Assembly (NCBI GenBank): GCA_013285995.1
Contig: JABDGN010000013.1
Span: 1 to 35,037 of the forward strand
Length of the DNA stretch: 35,037 nucleotides
From: Gammaproteobacteria bacterium
Lineage (GTDB): Bacteria > Pseudomonadota > Gammaproteobacteria > JABDGN01
Direction of reading: 5' to 3'
The translations under genes were made by a program, and so were the position numbers. A model generated the notes under the pieces. It was not told the DNA's origin. It saw only the letters and a list, made by a program, of their open reading frames with translations, and ran no database searches. Shown piece after piece: positions 1-7,649 of the stretch (its first letter is position 1; every line of letters begins with the position of its first letter).

Positions 1-37
1 GTGGTACACATTAAAGATGGATCATTGGCAACGTAGC

Positions 38-183
38 GATCCCCTTTTCGTAAAGGGGGGCTGAAGAATCTGCGCAGATTTTTATCGCAGGGATCCCCCC
101 TTTCGTAAAGGGGGGCTGAAGAATCCGCACATATTTTTATCGCAGGGATCCCCCCTTTTGTAAAGGGGGGCAGGGGGGATTTA
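38..183. repeat. Tandem copies of a GGGGATCC..AAAGGGGGG palindromic repeat (family A)
   Basis: Three consecutive units begin with GATCCCC at 38, 92 and 147, a period of 54-55 bp. Each holds a C-run/G-run hairpin (CCCCCTTTCGTAAAGGGGGG) followed by CTGAAGAATC and a TTTTTATCGCAGG tail. The third copy ends in CAGGGGGGATTT instead. Related elements occur at 2293-2387 and 26447-26538. The rest of 1-359 is AT-rich, and I see no gene in it. A strong ribosome site (CGGAG, 347-351) for the next gene lies at its right end. Confidence 0.85.
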
Positions 184-359
184 ACATCTTAAATTGCTCA
201 TGCTCAATTCCTGTTAAGCAGCTTAAAAAATAAACCTACAATCTCAAACCGAAAGAAAATTAAAAAGAATAAACTGAGCATGAGTTAATAGAAAAATAAG
301 TTTATTCGTGCTTTTATCTTTGCGGTAAAATCGCTAATATATCAAACGGAGCCCCTATT

Positions 360-1151
360 ATGAACTCATCTCTTGCCTCAGTTATTGCAGACAGCAAAGC
401 TATTGTGCCCGAATTAGTGGCAGCCAGTGGCGAGATTAGCAAAAAATATTTTCGCACTGAATTAGGCGTCGATACCAAAAGTGATGCCAGTCCCGTGACT
501 ATCGCAGATAAATTAGCTGAGCAAGCCTTACGAAAAATTATTCAACAACATTTTCCCGAGCATGGCATCATCGGTGAAGAATTTGGTACGCATCAACCAG
601 AAGCAGATTTTCAATGGTATTTAGATCCTATCGATGGCACGAAAAGTTTTATTGCGGGTTTTTTTGATTTTGGTACCTTAATTGGATTGACTTACAAAAA
701 TCAGCCCGTGTTAGGCATCATTCATCAACCGATCTTAGATGAACTCTATATCGGCGATAATCAGCAAACAACATTGAATGGTAAAGTGATCAAAACACGC
801 TCGCCACAGTCTTTAGCAGAAGCAACCTTATTAACCACCGATTTATTCACGGTTGCCAAGTTACATGATCCGGCTGGCTTTGATCGATTAACACGCAGCG
901 TTAAATATTGTCGTACCTGGGGAAATTGTTATGGTTATGCGTTAGTGGCAGCGGGTTATGTCGATGTGATGGTGGATCCTATTCTAGGAGGGCCTTGGGA
1001 TATTGTGGCACTTATTCCCATTATTCGTGGTGCCGGTGGAGTGATTACCGATTATTATGGCACCGAACCTAGTCATGAGAGTAAGCGACATTTAATTGCA
1101 GCGAGTTCAAAACAATTGCACAGTGAAGTGCTGAAAGTGTTGCACGGTTGA
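360..1151 (+). CDS. Inositol monophosphatase family protein, histidinol-phosphatase-like
   Basis: This 263-aa protein has the signatures of the Mg2+-dependent inositol monophosphatase superfamily: the metal-binding GEE at residues 72-74, DPIDGTKSF from residue 89, and the C-terminal WD (213-214) in GGPWDIVAL. The stretch WGNCYGYALVAAGYVDVMVD is closest to histidinol-phosphatases of the HisN type, which hydrolyse L-histidinol phosphate in histidine synthesis. Length and motif spacing are normal and no active-site residue seems lost. The ATG at 360 is preceded by CGGAG at a good distance. The gene stands alone with repeats on both sides, so context does not help. Inositol-1-phosphatase (SuhB-like) or 3'-phosphoadenosine phosphatase are alternatives; the YGYALVA-type motif makes HisN more likely. 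Confidence 0.8.
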   Translation: MNSSLASVIADSKAIVPELVAASGEISKKYFRTELGVDTKSDASPVTIADKLAEQALRKIIQQHFPEHGIIGEEFGTHQPEADFQWYLDPIDGTKSFIAGFFDFGTLIGLTYKNQPVLGIIHQPILDELYIGDNQQTTLNGKVIKTRSPQSLAEATLLTTDLFTVAKLHDPAGFDRLTRSVKYCRTWGNCYGYALVAAGYVDVMVDPILGGPWDIVALIPIIRGAGGVITDYYGTEPSHESKRHLIAASSKQLHSEVLKVLHG

Positions 1152-1336
1152 ATCTGAGTTAAATCGCTTTGCTTTTTTTGTTATTTGGTTTAAAATGATA
1201 GTACAGCGGTGTTGAATGTGATGGCGTTATAGCATGCAATGCCATTATAAATTTGACATCGCTGAACCTTCCAGAAATTTTTCAAAGTCTTAATTTATCC
1301 TGAAACCATTTAAATTCCCATGCTCGTGGAGTATAT

Positions 1337-1408
1337 CGTCATTCCCGCGAAAGCGGGAATCCAGGCCCAAATTTTATTTTCTGGATCCCCGCTTTCGCGG
1401 GGATGACA
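1337..1408. repeat. Inverted-repeat element, TCATTCCCGCGAAAGCGGGAATCC type (family B, copy 1)
   Basis: Two inverted copies of the motif GTCATTCCCGCGAAAGCGGG face each other around a short AT-rich core (CAAATTTTATTTT). Each arm is itself a hairpin (CCCGCGAAAGCGGG). It lies between the convergent phosphatase and bioC genes, where it could act as a two-way terminator. The remaining 1152-1336 is AT-rich, with a weak dyad ATGGCGTT/AATGCCAT near 1218-1245 and no gene. Other copies are at 4259-4437 and 6622-6743. Confidence 0.85.
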
Positions 1409-1425
1409 TGCAGACGAATGAAGCA

Positions 1426-2289
1426 TTACCTTCTTTTCACTAATTTTAAGGGCACATGCACCGCACCTTGTTCATCCATGCTTTGCTGCGCGCTCATATC
1501 AGGCTGCCAAGCGTGGCCATAAATCACTTCATAGCTTAAGGGTAAAGTGCCATCTTCAGCGCGGAAGGCTGCATAATGTTCAGTCACTTGTTGCAATTTA
1601 TTTTTTCCGATTAAATGATCACTGCGGCCCATAAGTGCATTCTGCTCGCCAATGGCTTTTAAACTGTGCATGGCGCTCATGGCATCGCTAAAGGAAAAGG
1701 TGAGCATTTCCATGTCCATCACCGGATCGGCAAATTGCGCTTCCAATAATAAATCGCCGATATGGTGCATATCCATGAAAGCATAAACATGGGTTTGTTG
1801 ATCCACTTGCGCCCACGCATAACGCAATTCTTGTAAAGTAGCCGGGCCAAGCGTTGCAAATAAAATTAAGCCATTGGGCTTTAAAATACGTTTGAATTCG
1901 GCGAATAACAATTCTGGATCGCAATAGTACAATAATAAATTTGAAACAATTAAATCAACCGATTGATCTGCTAAACCTGTTGCTTGTGCATCAGCTTGCA
2001 AATAGCGAATATTCGGGTGTGGCGTTTGTTCAGCGACGGCGATCATGGTAGGCGCGAAATCTAAGCCAATGATATTAGCGCTAGGATAACGCTCGGCCAA
2101 TTGACGCGTACAATGGCCGGTGCTGCAGCCGAAATCGACAATCGTGCTGGGATTAAGTTTGATTAATTCCAAGCGCTCAAAAAGACGCTCGGCAATGGCT
2201 TGTGGCACGAGAGAATATTCAGCGTAAGTAGTTGCGGCGCAGTTGAAGTTGCGAAGGAGAGTTTTTTTTTGTAGATGTGGTAAAGACAT
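1426..2289 (-). CDS. bioC: Malonyl-[ACP] O-methyltransferase BioC
   Basis: This SAM-dependent methyltransferase of 287 aa shows motif I (VDFGCSTGH, about residues 51-59), the acidic GLDFAPTMIAVA segment, DLIVSNLLLYYCDPELLFAEF and LKPNGLILFATLGPATLQELR, all typical of BioC. BioC methylates the free carboxyl of malonyl-ACP so that fatty-acid enzymes can build the pimeloyl moiety of biotin. I place the start at the ATG at 2289 (MSLPHLQKK). The longer frame adds ten residues (MKKGDQGGFS) encoded by the repeat at 2293-2387 and not by the family. It is the last of four same-strand genes; the biotin transporter bioY lies two genes upstream. Other biotin synthesis genes (bioA, B, D, F, H) are not in the window. 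Confidence 0.88.
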   Translation of the reverse strand: MSLPHLQKKTLLRNFNCAATTYAEYSLVPQAIAERLFERLELIKLNPSTIVDFGCSTGHCTRQLAERYPSANIIGLDFAPTMIAVAEQTPHPNIRYLQADAQATGLADQSVDLIVSNLLLYYCDPELLFAEFKRILKPNGLILFATLGPATLQELRYAWAQVDQQTHVYAFMDMHHIGDLLLEAQFADPVMDMEMLTFSFSDAMSAMHSLKAIGEQNALMGRSDHLIGKNKLQQVTEHYAAFRAEDGTLPLSYEVIYGHAWQPDMSAQQSMDEQGAVHVPLKLVKRR

Positions 2290-2292
2290 GCT

Positions 2293-2387
2293 AAATCCCC
2301 CTTGGTCCCCCTTTTTCAAAGGGGGAAAATAGAATTCAATTTAATCGAGAGATCCCCCCCTTTGGAAAAGGGGGGTAGGGGGGATTT
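2293..2387. repeat. Palindromic element AAATCCCCC...GGGGGATTT (family A, copy 2)
   Basis: This element of about 95 bp has terminal inverted arms AAATCCCCC and GGGGGGATTT. Inside are inner hairpins CCCCCTTTTTCAAAGGGGG and CCCCCCTTTGGAAAAGGGGGG around an AT-rich centre. Its architecture matches 26447-26538, so it looks like a short non-autonomous repeat or MITE-like element. It supplies the end of the DUF1284 reading frame and the false N-terminal extension of bioC. Confidence 0.85.
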
Positions 2388-2794
2388 TTAAATTCAGTTA
2401 ACACCTGTTCACAAATCCCCAACGGTTTCCACTGACAAGGTGCGCAGATAGTATGAAATTTTTCTAAGCTAATATTTTCTGCGATTTTTTGTTTGGCTGC
2501 ACCCCAGCTTATTTTTTCCCCCACTTTAACATCCAAAGCTTCAGCGTGGTTATGATCGAGAGTAGCAATTTTTTCTTCGGTGGTACACTGTTTGCCTTGA
2601 TTATGCGGGCAGGGTGCGCAAATGGAATCGCTTTGGGCAGTAATATGAATGACTTCTTGATCGCCGGTAGGAGCTTTTAAGCGCGCGCTAATGGCCTGGT
2701 AATTTTCGACAAAACTCGGCGAATAACCTTTGCCCTGAAAACAGAGGGTGCAAAGAAAATGATGGGGGCGAAATTTAATTGTGTGTTTTTCCAT
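2336..2794 (-). CDS. DUF1284 domain protein (Cys-rich, possible Fe-S protein) with repeat-encoded C-terminus
   Basis: The N-terminal FRPHHFLCTLCFQGKGYS and the later CAPCPHNQGKQC and CAPCQWKPLGIC are the conserved blocks of the DUF1284 family. The Cys spacing suggests metal or iron-sulfur binding; the biochemical role is unknown. The protein is 152 aa, but its last 16 residues (NPPYPPFPKGGISRLN) are translated from the palindromic element at 2293-2387. The original stop was probably lost when the element inserted, so this tail is unlikely to be functional. It lies between bioY and bioC on the same strand, so it may be co-transcribed with them. Any link to biotin is only positional. Confidence 0.75.
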   Translation of the reverse strand: MEKHTIKFRPHHFLCTLCFQGKGYSPSFVENYQAISARLKAPTGDQEVIHITAQSDSICAPCPHNQGKQCTTEEKIATLDHNHAEALDVKVGEKISWGAAKQKIAENISLEKFHTICAPCQWKPLGICEQVLTEFKNPPYPPFPKGGISRLN

Positions 2795-2813
2795 AGATCA
2801 AATGTCGGCTTGC

Positions 2814-2850
2814 GAAGTCTTGCTTCGCAAGCCTTCGGGAAGCCGACCTA
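2814..2850. repeat. GTCGGCTT...AAGCCGAC hairpin repeat (family C, copy 1)
   Basis: The ends GTCGGCTT and AAGCCGAC enclose a strong hairpin with arms TTGCGAAG and CTTCGCAA around TCTTG. The bioY stop codon (TAG, complement of 2848-2850) sits at its edge, so it may serve as the bioY terminator or an mRNA 3' stabiliser. Similar sequences occur inside 4259-4437 and at 19104-19162. Confidence 0.75.
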
Positions 2851-3393
2851 CTTCCATAAACGAGGGATGATACACGCAGCTACAATTAGTTTAATGGGCT
2901 CGGTGATTAAAAACGGTGTTACGCCAAAGAGAATGGCATTGTGCCAGCCGACAAAATGGCTTAATACCAAAATGCCGCATAAGAATATGATGATTGTGCC
3001 TAGTAAACCAGCCACAAAACTTAAAGCGATGTTTCTTGCAAAGCCACGTTCGGCTAAATATCCAGCGACAAGTGCGGCGATAAAAAAGCCTACCAAATAA
3101 CCAGCCGTGGGATCAAAGAAAACTTGTGGGCCACCATTAAAGTCGGCAAAAATCGGCACACCTGCAAAGCCCGCAATTAAGTAAAGCGCGACGGCTCCCG
3201 CACCTAATCGTAAACCCAAAGCCATGGCCACTAAGATAACCGTTGTACTTTGAAAGGTGAGGGGCACCGGATGCAAAGGAATGCTGATTTGCGCAGCAAT
3301 CGCAATTAATATTGCACCACCTAAAACGAGTAAGGCTTGTTTACTGCGCACGTGAGTGCGGGGTTGAAAAATACTTTGCAAAGTATGTGTCAT
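2848..3393 (-). CDS. bioY: Biotin transporter substrate-binding subunit BioY
   Basis: This 181-aa, very hydrophobic protein contains the BioY signatures: ISIPLHPVPLTFQSTTVILVAMALG near residues 37-60, GPQVFFDPTAGYLVGF around 88-103, and a further run of membrane helices, about six in all. BioY is the S-component of the ECF-type biotin importer in the cytoplasmic membrane; in many proteobacteria it works with EcfAT units encoded elsewhere or alone. The start overlaps the SDR stop by 4 bp (ATGA), indicating translational coupling. With bioC downstream it forms a biotin uptake and synthesis cluster. No BirA operator was recognised. Confidence 0.93.
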   Translation of the reverse strand: MTHTLQSIFQPRTHVRSKQALLVLGGAILIAIAAQISIPLHPVPLTFQSTTVILVAMALGLRLGAGAVALYLIAGFAGVPIFADFNGGPQVFFDPTAGYLVGFFIAALVAGYLAERGFARNIALSFVAGLLGTIIIFLCGILVLSHFVGWHNAILFGVTPFLITEPIKLIVAACIIPRLWK

Positions 3394-4190
3394 AATCTAC
3401 TCTCCATAAAACGTTTAGTAATCGCTAAATTCATACTGCGTGGCGAAAATTGACTCAAGATCATCATCAAACCATTGCGCCAGCCTGCTACGCAAATGGT
3501 TTTACCAGCAAACACGGCTTTAATGCCGGCTTGAGCAACGGCTGCCGGGCTTAAAATCTGCATCACGGGGGCGTTAAATAAATTGGCATTCTGCATATTC
3601 GCTCGTTCGGCAAATTCAGTGTGCACAGGGCCTGGGCATAAAGCGGTGATATGAATATTTTTATCTTTGTATTCTGCTGACAAGGCTTGGCTGAAACTCA
3701 AGACAAAAGCTTTGGTGGCGCCATACACGGATAAGAGGGGAGTGGGTTGCATGCCTGCAGTGGAGGCGACGTTTAAAATATAGCCGCGTTTTCTGGCCAC
3801 CATACCCGGTAAAAAGTGATGGCACAATTCCATCAACGCAGTGATATTGAGTTGCACCATGTCACGGGATTTGTCAATTTTCGTATCGGCAAAATAGCCA
3901 TGATCGCCAAAGCCAGCGTTATTGACCAGCATATCGATAGCAATATTTTTTGCTGCAATTTGTTCAGTCAATTGCTTAGCGCTATCTTTTGCAGTTAAAT
4001 CGCAAGCGATAACAGTGACTGTTACACCATAATCACGCTGTAAAGTTTGCGCCAGTTCCGTGAGCAAATTTTCGCGCCGTGCGGTGATGACTACGTTGAT
4101 GTGTCGCTTCGCTAATTCAATTGCTAAAGCTTTGCCGATGCCGCTGGAGGCACCGGTGATGAGGGCGGTTAAGGTTTGTGATGTTGTCAT
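3390..4190 (-). CDS. Short-chain dehydrogenase/reductase (classical SDR)
   Basis: This NAD(P)-dependent oxidoreductase of 266 aa has the Rossmann motif TGASSGIG near the N-terminus, MLVNNAGFGDHG, the catalytic YGATK (Y-x3-K) after NVASTAGMQP, and CPGPVHTEF. All catalytic residues of classical SDRs are present. I start it at 4190 (MTTSQTLTALITG). The open frame extends 46 codons upstream, but that part is translated from the repeat at 4259-4437 (LDSRFRGND is the usual peptide of that repeat). It overlaps bioY by ATGA, so the two are coupled. The substrate cannot be told from sequence. A biotin-precursor role is conceivable from context only. Confidence 0.85.
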   Translation of the reverse strand: MTTSQTLTALITGASSGIGKALAIELAKRHINVVITARRENLLTELAQTLQRDYGVTVTVIACDLTAKDSAKQLTEQIAAKNIAIDMLVNNAGFGDHGYFADTKIDKSRDMVQLNITALMELCHHFLPGMVARKRGYILNVASTAGMQPTPLLSVYGATKAFVLSFSQALSAEYKDKNIHITALCPGPVHTEFAERANMQNANLFNAPVMQILSPAAVAQAGIKAVFAGKTICVAGWRNGLMMILSQFSPRSMNLAITKRFMESRL

Positions 4191-4258
4191 AGTATTACTG
4201 TGATATTTTATAAATTTTCTCTTGGTACACAATTCTTGTGGACTGATCAAAAAACACT

Positions 4259-4437
<179 letters not shown>

Positions 4438-4456
4438 AGCCAAGTAGAGTTTAAAT

Positions 4457-5239
4457 TCAAGAAAACTTCGGTGCCCGTTTTTCTAAAAACGCCCGAATCC
4501 CTTCGTTATAATCTTTACCTTGATACACTTCCGAGCGTAATTTTACGATGTATTCAAACACTTCCGGATTAATCGGGCAAGAATCCATAATCAGCCGCGC
4601 TTGTTCTTTAAACACCGCGATCGATTCATGTGAACGGCTCGCTATGGTTGCAGCCACTTTGTAAGTATGTTCCACTAATTCTGCCTGTGGCACAATTTGA
4701 TTGACAATGCTGTGACGCAGCGCGCGTTCAGCATTCAAAGGTTCGGCCGTAAAAAACATTTCTTTGACAATATTAATCGGGATGCGCGTTAAAAAATGTT
4801 GAATGCCACTCACATTATAAGGCAAACCAATTTTAGCGGGCGTCATCGCGAAGGAACAGCTTTCATCGCCGATAATCATGTCGCAATTGACGGCGACCTC
4901 ACAAGCGCCGCCCCAAACCGAACCGTGCACCATCGCGATAACGGGCGCCGGAAATTTGCGCACCGCGCGCAATAATTGCTCGAGGGGATCGTTGTAGGGC
5001 AACGGTTCTGCATTGGCTTCCGGTAATTCGCTGACATCGTGTCCGGCAGACCAGACAGGATTAAATTCTGCACTTCCTAAAATTACCGCGCGAGCTTTAT
5101 TGTTTTGCAAATGCTCAAAAGCTTGCAATAATTCTTCTACCATCGCGCCGCTTAAAGCATTGCGTTTGGCATAGTTATTAAATAAAACACTGCCAATATT
5201 ATTTTCAATTTTAGTTTGAATAAGAGAAAAAGTGCTCAT
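4457..5239 (-). CDS. scpB: Methylmalonyl-CoA decarboxylase (crotonase family)
   Basis: This 260-aa crotonase-fold enzyme closely follows E. coli YgfG/ScpB along its length. FNNYAKRNALS, SAGHDVSELP, KFPAPVIAMVHGSVWGGACE, FAMTPAKIGLPYNVSGIQHF and the terminal FLEKRAPKF all have direct counterparts there, including the Tyr of the PYN motif at the active site. The enzyme decarboxylates methylmalonyl-CoA to propionyl-CoA. Its start overlaps the CoA-transferase stop by ATGA, so the two are one operon. In E. coli the operon also holds methylmalonyl-CoA mutase (scpA); no mutase gene is in this window. Motif agreement is strong enough to prefer this over a generic enoyl-CoA hydratase. Confidence 0.87.
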   Translation of the reverse strand: MSTFSLIQTKIENNIGSVLFNNYAKRNALSGAMVEELLQAFEHLQNNKARAVILGSAEFNPVWSAGHDVSELPEANAEPLPYNDPLEQLLRAVRKFPAPVIAMVHGSVWGGACEVAVNCDMIIGDESCSFAMTPAKIGLPYNVSGIQHFLTRIPINIVKEMFFTAEPLNAERALRHSIVNQIVPQAELVEHTYKVAATIASRSHESIAVFKEQARLIMDSCPINPEVFEYIVKLRSEVYQGKDYNEGIRAFLEKRAPKFS

Positions 5240-6546
5240 ATTAAAGTGACTTCCTTTGCTTTAGCGATGAGTTCATCGTGGAATTGAGGATGCGCAATAC
5301 TGATTAAAGCCAGCGCGCGCTCTTTAGTGGTTTTACCGCGCAAGTTCACAATGCCTTGTTCGGTTGCTACGTATTCGACATCCATCCGCACGTCAGTGAC
5401 CATGTCGACTTTGGGGACAATCGTCGAAATGGCCCCATTTTTCGCCGTCGAATGTAAGGCGATAATCGATTTACCACCCTTGGCAGCCGCTGCGCCTTTG
5501 ACAAAATCAAATTGTCCACCCGAACCACTGTATTCATGTGCGCCGATAAATTCGGAATTCACTTGGCCGTATAAATCAATTTGAATCGCTGTGTTAACGG
5601 AGACAATATTTTCCTGTTGCGCAATCGTACCGACGCCATTGACATATTCTACCGAATAACTTTCCATCGAGGCATTGTTATTCATAAAATCGTACATGCG
5701 CTTATCACCTAATGCGACAGTGTAAACATGTTTATAAGGATTGAGCGTTTTATAACGGCCGGTGATGACGCCTTTTTCAATTAAGTCCGCCATTGCAGGG
5801 GAAAATAATTCCGAGTGGATGCCTAAATCTTTATGGTGCTCCAATAATTTTGCTACGGCGCCCGGTAATTTACCGATCCCTAATTGAATGGTGGCACGAT
5901 CCGGTACCAAGGGTGCGACAAAAGAGGCGACTTTCAAATCGATTTCACCGGGTTCAACCGAGGGGAATTCAATCAGTGGGCAGTCATTTTCGACAATCGC
6001 ATCGACTTCTGAAACGTGAATTTGCGATTGACCAAACACGCGCGGCATGTTGGGGTTCACTTCGATAATCAAGCGATCGCAATAGCGTGCAGCTGTCGAG
6101 GCAAAATCATTATTGGTGCCTAAAGAAAAATAGCCGCCGGTATCCATCGGTGATACAGTGACCACAAAGGTATTGGCGCGAATATTTTCGCGCATCACGC
6201 GCGGAATTTGGCTAAAATGGCAGGGCACAAAGCTAACTAATTTTTCACTGTGTTGCTGCTTTTGAATAATGGCGCGTTCAATGCCGGTGATGAAAAAAGT
6301 TTTAGCATGAATTTTGGGAAGTACGTCAGCGGCTAACAAAGATTCGCCCATGTGCTTGGTGGAAATTTTGTAATACACAGTGAGATCTGTTAAATCGTCG
6401 GCTTTCACGCGATTCGCGATAGCTTTTAAAATCGCCGGTGGCGCACCCACCGCCATTGCGACGACTAATGTTGAACCATTCCCGATCGCGCCGACGGCTT
6501 TATCAGCGGTGGTTTTTTTGGATTTGTAGATGGCGGTGTAGGACAT
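5236..6546 (-). CDS. Acetyl-CoA hydrolase/transferase family acyl-CoA:carboxylate CoA-transferase
   Basis: This 436-aa protein belongs to the acetyl-CoA hydrolase/transferase family. Recognisable parts are QLGIGKLPGAVAKLL (about 221-235), the segment GIHSELFSP whose Glu (about residue 246) is the expected thioester-forming residue, and GAHEYSGSGGQFDFVKGA near the C-terminus. The length fits the Cat2/4-hydroxybutyrate CoA-transferase branch. Because the methylmalonyl-CoA decarboxylase follows with an ATGA overlap, the likely job is exchanging CoA between propionyl-CoA and succinate or acetate, in the place of E. coli ScpC. The start at 6546 has a GGAG ribosome site eight bases upstream. Confidence 0.8.
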   Translation of the reverse strand: MSYTAIYKSKKTTADKAVGAIGNGSTLVVAMAVGAPPAILKAIANRVKADDLTDLTVYYKISTKHMGESLLAADVLPKIHAKTFFITGIERAIIQKQQHSEKLVSFVPCHFSQIPRVMRENIRANTFVVTVSPMDTGGYFSLGTNNDFASTAARYCDRLIIEVNPNMPRVFGQSQIHVSEVDAIVENDCPLIEFPSVEPGEIDLKVASFVAPLVPDRATIQLGIGKLPGAVAKLLEHHKDLGIHSELFSPAMADLIEKGVITGRYKTLNPYKHVYTVALGDKRMYDFMNNNASMESYSVEYVNGVGTIAQQENIVSVNTAIQIDLYGQVNSEFIGAHEYSGSGGQFDFVKGAAAAKGGKSIIALHSTAKNGAISTIVPKVDMVTDVRMDVEYVATEQGIVNLRGKTTKERALALISIAHPQFHDELIAKAKEVTLI

Positions 6547-6574
6547 ATTTTTGCTCCTGGTATGTTATGCTGTG

Positions 6575-6595
6575 ATTATACACTTTTTTGAGTGT
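6575..6595 (-). promoter_or_regulatory. Putative -10 box and small dyad upstream of the CoA-transferase operon
   Basis: On the minus strand a perfect TATAAT (complement of 6575-6580) lies about 30 bp before the CoA-transferase ATG. It is touched by the dyad ACACT/AGTGT (580-584 and 591-595 of the 6000s). No convincing -35 box was seen. The dyad could be an operator. Confidence 0.4.
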
Positions 6596-6621
6596 TTCTA
6601 GTATGGTATCCGTTTAAATTG

Positions 6622-6743
6622 CGTCATTCCCGCGAAGGCGGGAATCCAGCATAAAATAAAAGTTTTTTTCGATTTCAATTCTAATTTAAGAAGCTTACCA
6701 TAGCTTTTAAAAAAACTGGATTCCCGCTTTCGCGGGAATGACA
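6622..6743. repeat. Inverted-repeat element (family B, copy 3)
   Basis: The left arm CGTCATTCCCGCGAAGGCGG and right arm ATTCCCGCTTTCGCGGGAAT are inverted relative to each other around an AT-rich core of about 60 bp. It sits between the divergent CoA-transferase and GDSL hydrolase genes, and so within or next to their promoter region. Confidence 0.85.
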
Positions 6744-6767
6744 ACGGAAGATAAAGATTAAAATTTT

Positions 6768-7643
6768 ATGACTATTAAAAAAAACTACATTCTGATTATT
6801 ATCTTACTCATCCTCATTTATTTGGCTTATCACTTTTTCTACCATCCTACAGTAAAGCGTCATTTTATTACCGTCACGCCGCCGGTGAATTTCATCGTGT
6901 TTGGTGATAGTTTGTCCGATATGGGTAACCGTGAAGATGCGCCTTATACGTCCAATGGCGGCAAAGTATGGGCAGTGTATTTGGCGCAAGCGTTTGGTGG
7001 CACGATGACGCCATCGAATCAGGGTGGAAATGATTGGGCGATCGGCGGTGATGAAACCGGCACCAGTCAATATCAAAGCAATGATGACGGTGGCGTAGTA
7101 GGCCAAGTGACGCAATATCTGCAGCTAGTGAATAATCAAGCCGATCCTAATAGTGTTTATATTGTTTGGGCCGGTGGCAACGATTTCCTGCATTATTTTG
7201 AAAAAGCAGCGTCATTTGAGCCACCCGATAGTGTTTATAATAATGCCGTCAATAATTTGCAACAGGTGCTGGATAAATTGCATCAAGCAGGCGCTACACA
7301 ATTAGTGATTTTAAATCTACCTTTGTTAGGTGACGCACCGTTTGGCAATAAGCCGTTTTTGCAAGGTAAAGTGAATGCGGTGAGTGACAAGTTTAACCAA
7401 GATTTACAGACCCGCATCAATTCATTAAACTACCCGATCGAGTTGATCGATGTGGCGGGCGATATGCAACAAGTTTATGATCATCCGGAACAATATGGTT
7501 TTGTGAATGTGACAGACATGTGTGAAGATAATTCCGCGTGCAACCCCGAGACCTGGATGTTTTGGGATCAAATTCATCCGACCGATGGTGGGCACCAAGC
7601 GATTGCGAAAGATTTAGGACAGTACTTTAAGGCAGCAAGCTAA
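6768..7643 (+). CDS. Membrane-anchored GDSL/SGNH hydrolase (lysophospholipase/thermolabile-hemolysin type)
   Basis: This 291-aa protein starts with a positively charged MTIKKN and a single hydrophobic segment (about residues 7-24), so it should be exported and anchored or secreted. The catalytic blocks follow: FGDSLSDMGNR (nucleophile Ser near residue 48), GGNDW for the oxyanion Gly, VWAGGNDFLHYF for the Asn block, and DQIHPTDGGH for the Asp-His pair. This set matches secreted esterases and lysophospholipases related to Legionella PlaA and thermolabile hemolysins. A role in phospholipid or ester cleavage in the envelope or host is inferred. The gene is 6 bp upstream of recQ on the same strand. 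The ribosome site is weak. Confidence 0.83.
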   Translation: MTIKKNYILIIILLILIYLAYHFFYHPTVKRHFITVTPPVNFIVFGDSLSDMGNREDAPYTSNGGKVWAVYLAQAFGGTMTPSNQGGNDWAIGGDETGTSQYQSNDDGGVVGQVTQYLQLVNNQADPNSVYIVWAGGNDFLHYFEKAASFEPPDSVYNNAVNNLQQVLDKLHQAGATQLVILNLPLLGDAPFGNKPFLQGKVNAVSDKFNQDLQTRINSLNYPIELIDVAGDMQQVYDHPEQYGFVNVTDMCEDNSACNPETWMFWDQIHPTDGGHQAIAKDLGQYFKAAS

Positions 7644-7649
7644 GGCATC

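Noticed and set aside
2290..2319. Longer BioC start (MKKGDQGGFS)
   Set aside because: The ten residues are encoded by the family A repeat and are absent from BioC proteins.
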